Shown here piece by piece: positions 1 through 9,580 of a stretch of 35,857 nt of DNA. The notes below the pieces were generated by a model that was not told the origin of the DNA, did not search any database, and was given only the letters and a program-made list of their open reading frames with translations. Position numbers and translations under genes: made by a program. Position 1 is the stretch's first letter, and each line of letters starts with the position of its first letter. Source of the stretch: Fomitopsis serialis (Eukaryota > Basidiomycota > Agaricomycetes > Polyporales > Fomitopsidaceae); NCBI RefSeq assembly GCF_022376445.1, contig NW_025955356.1:1-35857 (forward strand), written 5' to 3'.

Positions 1-330
1 AGACGTCTGGCTCTTCCAGTGTCTCATTTCCGCCGTCCGCGCGAACAGCGTACAACTCAGACTCCTGGCTGCTTCCGTTGACCCGCACTTGACTGAAAGG
101 TTACGTACTTACCAGCATGATTTTTGGAGGTCCTGAGCTTCTGACGCATCCTTCGAAGCCATGCACAAAGATGCTGAAATTGTAGGAGCGGCTGAGGCAA
201 GGTCAACGAGTTCTGTAAGCTGAGAAAACATCGTGTCAAGCTTGAGACGACCATACTTATATGTAGTTGGCTGTGAGAACATTTGAGTAGTGACGCAAAC
301 TTGAAGTGGCTGCTTCGGCAGGTTCCGCAC
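1..330 (-). CDS. Possible 5' part of an unknown minus-strand gene, cut by the left edge
   Basis: I do not recognise this product. Reading leftwards from about 310, a frame with wobble-position preference typical of this window gives a peptide containing FSQLTELVDLASAAPTISA. A strong donor (GTAAGT, about 112-107) follows. A second coding-like frame, containing ESELYAVRADGGNETLEEPD, then runs to base 1. The two frames cannot be joined by one ordinary intron. The splice signals GTAAGT, CGTAAC and TTTCAG all fall within 20 bases, so either the exon boundary or the sequence is off. The neighbour on the right is the 3' end of the SREBP gene on the same strand. Coding is inferred only from codon bias and open frame; no domain is visible. 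Confidence 0.3.
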
Positions 331-386
331 GCTTGATGGAAAGCCTCTCCGAGTCCCTCACGTTTACAGTCGAGGAGACGAAGCAA

Positions 387-534
387 AAATACGCCTATTC
401 AATTTCGAGGCTGTCAGTGGAATACAATCAAGATGAAGTAATGGCCTACAGTGGTTAAATCGGCATAAATACCTACAACGAACATAGCATCTATGCAAGA
501 ACCTAAGGTATGAAGTCACAAGCACAACGTACTA
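387..534. other. Intergenic spacer at the 3' end of SRE1
   Basis: Short spacer between the last SRE1 exon and the partial gene at the left edge, both on the minus strand. It is AT-richer than the flanking coding sequence. I see no further feature. Confidence 0.4.
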
Positions 535-3500
535 CTAATTACTCGATTCATACTCATACAGAGGGCCCGGTTCAAATCTCGCGCCTCTCCTACATGACTT
601 CTCCAGCTCCACGAGCATGTCGCAGACACGGTCGCGCGAGTCTTCCAGAGCAACGGCGAGCTCCTCGTCCTCGAGCCGCCCGCCACTCGCGAACTCAAAT
701 GCTCGCGAGCCGAGCGCTGTCCGAAGCGCCATGTGCAGTGCTGCGTTGCGCTGTGATGGTGATGGTGGAGGTGAAAGGATGAAGGAAACGGACGTGGAGC
801 AGGCGGGGAAGGAGGAGGGGAAGATGCGTCGGTAGATGATAGTCGCGCTGAGGAGAGACGGATCTCCGCCTCATCCTGCTCGCGAGGTCGTGTGCATCCT
901 CGCAATCCGCGTCCTCGTCATCCTGGTATCTGGGCAGGACGTCCTCATGCATGCAGAAGCCGGTGTCCCAGATACGCTCGAGCAGCACCGCGAGCTCAGC
1001 GGTCCGCCCGCCGATCGACTTGCCAGCCTGCACCGTCTCCGTGCGTTCCTGCTCCTCACGATAGTCCTTCTCCGCATTGTACACCAGGCCCTCGCCCTCG
1101 GCGCACTCGTCCGCGCCTGCACAGGCGTCGTTCCGCACGACCGTGCGCACAAACAGCGCCGCAGCGTGCTTCCGAAGACGCGCGCGTATGAGGATCGCAG
1201 CGAGGACGCCGAGCGGGGTGCGCTTCTCGCATGCCGCGCAGCGACCCTTGCGCTCCGTCTCGTGCCAGCGCTGCCACTTCTCCAGCCATTCCGCCGCGTC
1301 GTCCACGCTCATGTTGTCCAGGACGATCTTCTCGTGCGGACGCAGGAACTCGCGCCTCCGCGCGGCGTCCCAGAGCGCGGTGGCCTTCGAAGAGGAAACA
1401 GGGCGCACGATCATCGCCAGAGTCGAGAGGTCCGTGGTGGACGCTGCGAAGGTCGAGATATGCCATGACATGCACCAGTAAGTCTGCATACGAGTCGCCT
1501 TGCCGACTTTCCCTACGGCAGGATTAGGGCCAGGGATGTGCAAGAAGCGACGGAAGCTTACCATCGAACGCGACGAGCTCGCCTAACCGCACCCAGGCGC
1601 GCTGCTCGAGTTGGTTGAGCTCAATGCCTCGGTCGACCCTACCGGCCTTGATGACACCCTGCATCAGCCCGAGGACGCCGTCCGACACACCCAGAGCCCG
1701 GCGCAGGAGCACAGCCTCGTCGGGCGAGCCACGGCACGTTGGGTGCAGCGCGTCGAGGAGAACCTTCATGAGCGCAGCATACCGAGGAGCGCGGGACTTC
1801 GTGACGCGAACGGTCTCGACGATCGTCTCCGGCGCCGGCTCAGCAGGATGTGCATGCACGGCACGAATCCGCGAAGTGATCGAGGAGAGCACAGACAAAC
1901 CACGGGCACGTCGGAGCGCGCCCGACAACCACGGCACGATGACGTAGAAGAACACCAGAGTAGAGACCAATAGATGGACGCCCTGCACGACCTCGCCCAT
2001 GCCGAGGCTGCTCACTGTAGGCACAGAGGGCGTTGGGAATGCCGGCTGGGAGTACGCAGGTTGGTGGGGGGTCAAGACCGTGCCCTGGTGCGCGTGGCCA
2101 GTATGTGTCTGCGTGTAAGTATGCGTCCGGGTAGCAAGCGGGTTGTTGAACACGGAGAAGAACGCAAACGCGGCGAGCAGGTACTGCTGCGCCGGGGCCT
2201 GCTGCGCGCTCTGTTCTGCGGACTGGCCCGTGCTGTCCTCCATCTTGACGTCCATGGGGAATACCGGGGGCACAGTCAGCGCGACGGGCGCAGAGGCAGC
2301 CTGGATGGCAGCGGGGATAGGGGGGAGCGGGTTCTTGCGTGGGCGGCCGCGCTTGCGCTTCTCTGGTGCTGCACCTGGGACGCCTGGCGCAGCAGCGATA
2401 AATGGTAGGAGTGCAGGCGCAGGCGCGGGCGCGACTGCGGGACGAGGCAGCTTCTCCTTCTCCTTCTTCGCAGGCTTTGAAACCTTCGGCTTCTTCCTCG
2501 CGCGGCCTTCCTCGTCATCGCTGTCTTCCCCATCCCCATCCTCGTCGTCACTGCCGCCCGCCGCCCCCTCATCCTCGATCTCGTCCTTCTCCTCGCCGCC
2601 GAAACTCTCCCGCCATTCGCGTTCCCACTCCTTCAAAAGTGCCGGACCGCCGACGAGGCCCGCAATGAGGGACTTCAGCCCATCTTGCTCCCGCTTCAAG
2701 CGCGCCTCACGCTTCTTGAGCACCCTGGTAGACGTCAGAAACGGTAGCAGCATCATAACTCAGATAGCACATACTTGATGTACTCAGCGGCCTTGCCCAG
2801 CACATTGGCCTTGCTCATCTTGCGCGCTACCTTCACACCATCCACAAAGCCACGCGAGTCCACAACGTCGTTGAAAGGGTTCTGCGCGTTGTTCGCCTTC
2901 GCCTCCAGCACGCGCAGCGCAGGCACGGCCTGCTTCAAGCCAGTGATACGTGCGTTAAGGTTCGTGCGGTATCTCCGCTCGATCGTCGTGTGACTCGTCT
3001 TTGGCCGCCCGATCACGGACTGCACGGGTGGCTGCGGCGGCGGTAGCTGCTGTGGTTCCACGGGCGAGTCGCTCTTCGGCGAACTCAGCGACGAAGACGT
3101 AGAGTCCGGGCTCGGGACGCTCTTCGGCGGGCTTTGCCTACTGGGCATGGACAGGCTGGGGCGCGGGAGCCTCGGGATAGGAAGCTTGGCTTGGCCGCCT
3201 GCGATGAGACAATTGTCAGTACGATTCATGAGTGTACATAGCGCAAAAACAACAGCAAATCGGCGCTGAGAAAATGGCGACATGGATGGCATAACTGTCC
3301 CCGGCTAGCAATTGTCTCTTGCGCAACACATGCGGCTTAGTGCACATTTTTCTGCGTCTGCATAGTGCAGTGAAGAATTGCCTGTCGCCCTCCTCATACA
3401 GAACCGTCTGCAACCAAAGTTGGTGGGCAACCACGGCAATATTGCTGCGAGTGGTTCGCAGGGAACTACTATGTTCGTGAAGATGCGTTCAAAGACGTTT

Positions 3501-4619
3501 AGCGTGGTGGACGACGAACATTCAACTGCACGACACCCAAAACGCTTCTATGTGATGGGGCCCCATCCTCTATTGCTCTCTCGGACGACGAGGGAAAGAC
3601 ATATGCAACACGTCAAAGTCCCGCATCAAGCGTCTCCACATTGGATATTCTGTTGACATACCTCCTCTGCAGGTCACCGCTGCAAAGGAGATACGCAACT
3701 CAGTGCGCGCTACTGCCTGCTGATGCCGGACACCCCTATCGCGAACGGGGAGCCGTGAACGGAGCGCACTGGTATCGCCCCATTCTGCTCATTTCTCGAA
3801 TCACCAATTTCGTGATGAGCGCAGTGATGGGGAGCCGAACAGGTAGGGAATCCAGCAATGGGCCATCCAAAGGCGGATAATCCAAGAAAACGGTGCTCGT
3901 ACGATTTACTCACCTGCTGCGGCCATTTGCTGCACCTGTGCGCTGACGGGGACAGCAAGTGTGACGCCCGCCATCTGGCGCACCTTATGCGCGAGCTCCT
4001 GTGCCGGGTCGCTGAGATAGCTCTCACTCGGTGGGGAGCTGCCGGCCGAAGCGCTGCTGCTGACAGATGCGTTGTCCATGACCGGAGAGAGCGAGGCGCC
4101 AGATGAAGAGGAGGAGGATGTGATGCTGAGTCGCCGGCGGGTCTCGGGCTGTATATGCTGCTGTTGAAGCCAGTCCATGTCTTCGGTTGTAGGGTAGAGT
4201 AGTCCCTGGTTCTGATCAGAAGCTTGTCCTGAGTACAGGTTCTCCGGGGCCATAGCGAGGCCCTGGTCGAACATAGAGCCAAAGTGCAGCGCGCTGGGGT
4301 CGATTGCCATGTTTGGGTCAAAGTCTAGGTCCATGGGAAGTGAGAAGTTGAAGTCGCTGAAGTCGGGCATCTTGGTGTTGCTCTCTGCGCGCGCCCACGC
4401 CGCGAGCTGCTCCCAGTCCGGCGGTGTGTTTGCGGGCGACTCGTCCGAGGCCGTATCCGAGTTTGTATTCTGAGAGATCGTCTGCAGCAGAATGTCGAGG
4501 GACTCCTCGGAGCTGAGCTGGGAGAAGTCAATGGTCGGGGAGGACGAGCTGGTCGACGACGCGCTCGACGACGCACCCGACGAGGCGGAGGTCGAGGAGC
4601 AGAGGGGCGGCGTCGACAT
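535..4619 (-). CDS. SRE1: SREBP-type membrane-bound bHLH transcription factor (Sre1 homologue)
   Basis: Sterol/oxygen-responsive regulator of ergosterol and hypoxia genes. It is anchored in the ER and released by proteolysis (family knowledge). Inferred exons: 4619-3914, 3198-2775, 2724-1562, 1512-794 and 750-535, all in phase, giving 1075 aa. The start at 4619 sits in ACCACCATG; an in-frame ATG at 4679 would add 20 residues. The N-terminus is a Ser/Thr-rich acidic activation region. The bHLH lies at about residues 300-377 and carries the SREBP-diagnostic Tyr in IERRYRTNLN and a long loop, running into a Lys/Arg/Leu zipper-like helix. An AT-hook-like KRKRGRPRKNP follows near residue 503. Two membrane spans, about 559-576 and 627-647, flank a Thr/His-rich lumenal loop. 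The C-terminal half resembles the fungal Sre1 C-terminal domain. The first intron (3199-3913) is 715 nt, far above the local norm. The intron at 751-793 is only 43 nt and is the least certain join. Confidence 0.88.
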
Positions 4620-4679
4620 GGTGGTTGCCTGGCAGGATGGGGAGTTGGGGTCGCAGTCGCAGGGTCCAGGGACGTGCAT

Positions 4680-6359
4680 CGGCCCACTTTCGATTTCCTA
4701 ATGAATCCCCGTCGGAGCGCCCAATTCAAACTCCACAACGCGTCCATCTCAATCTCAGATCTCCCCTCCATTGCTCGGCCGCACGTGCCTCTAAACAGCC
4801 CTCTCCATCCCTTGCTCGCACGAAACTTTTATGAACTCGCTTCCAATGATGAATAAAAAATGCAGCCTAGGAGACAGGACGACTGGATCGGAATTTGCTT
4901 CTCAGACACAGGCAGAAAAACTAGACACGAAAGGCTGTGCTACTCCAGAGTTCAGCTCCGTGGGTGGGAATCCATGAGAAGAAGACCAGCCGAGGCTGCT
5001 AAAGACGCACCTTCCCCGCAAGTTAGATACGCAGTAGAACCGCTCAGGAACAGTAAGCGCTACCTTCAATGCGGTAGCCTTGCGTAGTCTATCATTTCCG
5101 TGACGCTGGGAGGCACCAATGACGTTTGACGGCCAATCTGCGGGTGTAACGAGACTCCAGTTGTACCTATCGCAAGGATCTATGGTTAGAAATCTTGCTG
5201 CTCTCAATTCAATGGATCTAGGGACCGCATGGTATGCGGCAGACAAAGCCTAGTGACCGCTGCTGGTCAGAAGAAGCATAGGAACGTAAAAGCAAGGCTA
5301 GACACTGTACCACGCTGCAGACGCTATGGATGCGTCATATCAGGGCCAGTCAGCACGGCACACCGATAAGAACTCTGAGCTCGAGCCCGCACACTGTTTC
5401 GAGTTGCCTCTGGTCAGAGGTCAACGGACACCTTCAAACAAGATAACAGAACCTGTCGCACACCCTGAGATGACATCGATGCCGACAATTGATTTGTGGT
5501 TGCATCTGCCGAATATGCTACTGTGTAGCTGGTCCAATGTTGAGCTTGTAAGTATAAGACGAGCTAAGAGCATACCTCGGCAGCAATGGTTCATGAGAAG
5601 GTACGCCACTCACGCTCGAATACACAGACCCGTCGAACGCTTCTCGGACACCTGCCACAGAACGATGAGCTCAAAGTGATCCGGGTGCATATCTTAACGC
5701 GACGCACACCGAGAGGAACGGACTCTCGGGGCGAACGAGTGCGTATGATCGCCGAGAACAGGCGACCTGACGGACATGTCATTCAAGCTCATGTTCGAAG
5801 CGCTAACGCGCACGCCACGGTTAGATGCTGTCGACATCCGTTGTATGCACTGGGCGATCGAGCCTGTCAAGATTGGTATGCTTCATCAGCGCAGAAGGCT
5901 ATGTTCACGACACACCAGGGAGCAGACGCACGCACTGATGATCATTGGTTTTGCAGACGAATGCCACGATCAACCCCACCCATGAGAGAATATATGCTCA
6001 CCACCTGCCTGTCGAGCAACCTAAGCTCAAGCTCAGTGCACCAAGTCATTTAGCCACGCACCATTTCCGACGAGTACGGTTGGTTTGCCCATAAGCTCAT
6101 CTTCTCTATTTTGCAACTCCGTGACGGTCACTGCACCTATAACATAAACGCATCAGCGAGTGATGTACACGAACTAAGCTTGCAGTCCCTCGGCGTATGC
6201 AAAGGATGGAGCCGGGAGAGTCAATACATTCGAGAGCGGCGTGGGCAGAGGTATTACATCAGTTGATACAAGTAACAATACAGCAATCTGGGAGCAATAC
6301 ACCTGATCAATCAAAGATTACAAAGAGAGTCCAACACACACTAGCACTGCAGGTTATCA
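4680..6359. other. Long gene-free interval upstream of SRE1
   Basis: About 1.7 kb between the SRE1 start (minus strand, leaving leftwards) and the 3' end of LSB3 (minus strand). No open frame here shows codon bias, splice-consistent exons or a known motif. Short open frames on both strands lack support. It should hold the SRE1 promoter in its left part, but I see no clear TATA box. Given the indel pattern found elsewhere in the window, a broken gene cannot be excluded. Confidence 0.4.
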
Positions 6360-8733
6360 TCACACAACTTCCACGAAGTTCGCGGGGAAGATGCCCTCCC
6401 GGCCCTCAAGCTTCCCCGTCCACCACGTATTCACGTCGCCGCTCTTCTTCGTCACAGTGATCACCTGTCCCTTCGTAAACGAAAGATCGCCCGGCTGTCG
6501 GACGACACCCGCCAAAGTCAGATACGCGCTACCCGCGCTGATTCGCCGAGAGGACACACCTGGACTGCTTTGAAGTTGTACAGGGCAATAGCGCGGGCGA
6601 CGCCCTCCTGCGGCTTGAGCGGCCGTGAGAGCTCGGCCTTGGGCGCAATTTTCGGCGTGAAGCTGATCTTCGCCGGCCTTTCGCTGTAACTGAGATCGTC
6701 CAAGTCGTCGCGCGACTCAAATGGATCGCGCTGTGAGTGCGACTCGACGCTCGATAGCGAAGACGGTGCGTAGGCGCTGAACGCGCGCCGGTGGCTCGTG
6801 GTGTCCAGTCCGCCGTTCGAGCGCGATCCACCGAACGGATTTCGGTCGTGCAAGTCGTTGTCGTTGTCGCCTAATGACCTCGCTGGGGCCTTACCGGACA
6901 CGCTCAGGTTTGGATGCCGCCGCAGCTGCTCATCCGATACATAGTCCGAATCAAATCTCGTATCGAAGTATCCCGTCGTCGGGTTCGACCCACGGTATAG
7001 TTGTGATGGTTGGTCCTCCCAAGCACGCCGGCTCCCTGGCGAACTGTCCGGCGCTCCCAAGTCCGATGGCACCGGCGCGCGACTCGGGTCGTGGAAGTCG
7101 TTCTCGAAGTAAGCGCCCGATGTCTTGCGTTTTCCCCAGCTCGCGGGCGGGAACCCGAAGCTGCTGTTCCGCGACCGATTCTTCGCGCTTGGCCGTGCGC
7201 CCACGCCGAACTCCGTTTGTGGCGAGCCCGCACCGGAGAGCGCGTCTGCCCCGAGATCGAGCGGAGTGGGGTGCTCATTACGGGGGCTCTCGATGCCATC
7301 GAACGCGTACGGGGTATCGCGCGAGCGGAGTTCCTCGACCCACGGCCTGTTGCCTGGCATACCGGTGCATGCCTCGAGCGTCCTAATGAGTGGCATTGCC
7401 CACTCTGGGGGGTGATCGCGCCGCTGAGCAGCGACTTGGCCGAGACGTCTGAGTGATACGCTTGTGCATTGGCGTCTTGGCGTTCGACGATGACTGAACC
7501 CTCTATCGATACGCCACCGAACAGGCCTCGTGTTTTTGAATAGCTGTACCTATGGCAGACGTTAGGCATACACTACACGGTCAGATGATCATACTTACAT
7601 CGCAGCCATCTTTCCGCTGGAGTTCACGGATCCGATCGCCTCGCCATTGCGGCCTAATGGGCCAACAGCAATGCTCATGTTGCCACCTAATGTGAGTGAC
7701 CCAGCGGACATGAACGTCCTCTAAGACTTCGTGTCAGCATCGTGCTCGCTACGAGGATGCACAGAATGCATAGTCAATCATAGAACCCCATGTGTATAGG
7801 GCATACGTAATGGCCGTTTTTGTCATAATCAAGACGTGAACAGCAGGCGCGTTTCACACGACGAGCTATACAGCAGTCAGTAGCACACGCGCATAGGCGT
7901 CAAGAATAATGCTAGTGTGCTGCTCTTCGGTGAGCCAACGACGCAACTGTCTGTGGCCGAAGACGCAGAGTTAAGGCCGCCAACTGAAGGTCTGTCTCCC
8001 TTAGGAGCATGCACTGTGCTGTCCCCGTCGTCCAACAGGCTCGAGGACTCTGCCTTCGGCATTCCTTCGGCGCAGCACTTCGCAGAAGGGAAGGCCGAAA
8101 TGACAATGACTCGAGCACCACGACCGACGGCGCCTGATTTGCGGAATAGGGACCAGGGTTAATCCTAGAACACGGACTTCGACTTACCACTGCCTATAGC
8201 ACACGTCAGACTGGCCGTGCACATCCAGCAGACGACAGCACTCACAGATCTCGAGTTCAGGACGACCAGGAAGTCCGTCATCTCCGCACCCGCCTGCCCT
8301 CCAACACCCAGACCGGCGGAGCCTATCGCGCTAGGCGCTGACCATGCTGCGGAAAACGGTGAGCGTGCGAGCGCAGTGGTACGAGCGTGGCGACTCACAT
8401 CCGTCCTCAAGTCTCGCAATCACGACGCCTGTCCCTGCGCGGGCAGAGAACAGGAAGCCAGCTTTGAAGATGGTGAAAATAGCGAACCCCTTCGCGTTCT
8501 GGAGCACATTCCTCGGGATAACCTGGAGGTTGCTTCAGCTGTCGCTTACTTCGCCTTGCGCAAGGGGTGACGCACCCCGTCAAGACCATTGTTTCCGCTA
8601 TCAACAAACGACTTGACTGAAAGCACGAGGTCGTCAGTAAGGCATAGAGGCATGAGTAGAGGCTCGTACATATCTTCGCAGCCTTTGCGCATTCCTTGGG
8701 AAGAGGTTGAGGTAATGGCGTGTTCAGCTTCAT
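6360..8733 (-). CDS. LSB3: Lsb3/Ysc84/SH3YL1-family protein: SYLF lipid-binding domain plus C-terminal SH3
   Basis: Endocytic actin-patch protein. The SYLF (DUF500) domain binds phosphoinositides and actin, and the SH3 domain binds proline-rich partners (family knowledge). Exons: 8733-8670, 8616-8576, 8522-8399, 8346-8246, 8193-8188, 7720-7599, 7549-6560 and 6494-6360, about 527 aa. The start gives MKLNTPLPQPLPKECAKAAK, the usual N-terminus. SYLF covers about residues 1-210, with FTIFKAGFLFSARAGTGVV, WSAPSAIGSAGLG, GSLTLGGNMSIAVGPLGRN and YSYSKTRGLFGGVSIEGSV. A Ser/Pro/Asp-rich linker of about 250 residues follows. The SH3 domain is at the end (ALYNF.A, GDLSF.KGQ, WWTGKL.GREG.FPANFVEVV). Exon 5 is six bases (Ala-Val). 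The frame breaks at a C6 run (plus strand G 7407-7412) where one more C restores PPEWAMPLIRTLEA. Intron 5 (7721-8187) is 467 nt. Confidence 0.9.
8188..8193 (-). other. Six-base microexon of LSB3 encoding Ala-Val
   Basis: GCAGTG on the minus strand, preceded by an acceptor (CTATAG) and followed by a strong donor (GTAAGT). Including it gives NSRSAVRTF, matching the conserved (S/E)AV(R/K)xF of SYLF proteins. Leaving it out deletes two conserved residues without changing frame. Confidence 0.8.
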
Positions 8734-8848
8734 GGTGGTAAGAAAGGAAGAAGTAATTTGTATTTCAGTCAGTCTCGGGGTAAAAAGAATGGCATTTCAT
8801 CGAGAACCATAGTCACATGCGGAGGAGACGGGAGAGTACTGGATTGCC

Positions 8849-9423
8849 TCACAGCCACCGCAGCGCCACTCGGCCGAGGCCATTTTCCGTCTCCGTCACA
8901 ATCTTGATACCCTTCCGCGGTCTGCCGGCGACTGGCCGACGGACGGAGTCCGCGTTTCTGACTCCGACAATGGCTATAGGCGTCGCTTCGCGCCACTTGT
9001 TTTTCTTCTCCTGCGCCGACACCTTATCACCTCCTCCCATGCCTTGCTCACTGGGAAGAGGCCATTTGTCGATTGGCGTAGACAGAATTGGCTCCTCTTT
9101 CGCTAGCAGCTCTAGGTTCGCTCTGACGAACTCGATGATGGATTTCTAGATAGTAGTGAGAGCCACATTCGTATCGAATCTGTGTTGATGATGTCGCTTT
9201 CACCGCAATGCATCCCGTTTTACTCATGCCTGTCTTCAAAATCAGGAAGTTGACTGTTGGCCTGAGGGCTTTCAGTCGATCGCGATGGGCCACACGTGAA
9301 AATGTCGATTCGGTGGTACTGACATCCTACCACAAGGGCAGAGGCAGCCTGGAGGCGATCGCAGACACATTTTCGCAAATCAGTCCGGCGCTTTGCATCG
9401 ACTTTGGCAGGCAGAGAGCCCAT
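8849..9423 (-). CDS. Small unknown basic protein with an AT-hook-like motif
   Basis: I do not recognise this protein. The last exon (9145-8849) is well supported by codon bias. It encodes 98 residues containing KSIIEFVRANLELLAKEEP and then VRRPVAGRPRKGIKI, whose GRPRKG core resembles an AT-hook (minor-groove DNA binding). It begins after an acceptor CTATCTAG. A likely first exon starts at ATG 9423 (MGSLPAKVDAKRRTDLRKC) and ends at a GTAGGA donor at 9331, giving 129 aa in phase. That leaves a 185-nt intron which may hold a further exon. The gene lies 115 bp upstream of LSB3 on the same strand and diverges from the first DAAO gene; the two starts are about 160 bp apart. Confidence 0.5.
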
Positions 9424-9501
9424 GAACCGCACAGACAGCTATTCAGATTCGTAGAGATAGCCGTTGCTATCGCAGGTCATCCTTCGGTCTCGAGCGTCGA
9501 G

Positions 9502-9513
9502 TGACTCGAGTCA
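9502..9513. promoter_or_regulatory. Perfect 12-bp palindrome TGACTCGAGTCA upstream of DAAO copy 1
   Basis: Two inverted TGACTC half-sites, the half-site bound by Gcn4/AP-1-type bZIP factors, centred on CGAG. It sits 12 bp upstream of the TATA box and about 70 bp upstream of the ATG. A role in amino-acid-responsive control of the oxidase is an inference. Confidence 0.45.
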
Positions 9514-9525
9514 GCCCACGGCTGG

Positions 9526-9533
9526 TATATATA
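9526..9533 (+). promoter_or_regulatory. TATA box of DAAO copy 1
   Basis: TATATATA, 48 bases upstream of the start codon at 9581, at a usual fungal spacing. Confidence 0.6.
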
Positions 9534-9580
9534 CCCTGTTGAGAGCCCGGTGGGTCAATCTATCCCCACACTAATTCGTC

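Noticed and set aside
560..590. GGTTCAAATC resembling a tRNA T-loop
   Set aside because: It lies inside the last SRE1 coding exon and has no pairing arms.
836..1481. Long plus-strand open frames opposite SRE1 (and similar ones opposite LSB3, listerin and the MDR gene)
   Set aside because: They are shadows of GC-rich exons on the other strand, with no motifs and with the codon pattern of the opposite frame.
9048..9293. Open frame apparently starting near 9293
   Set aside because: The first codon is GTG, not ATG, and the frame ends within sequence better explained by the exon at 9145-8849.
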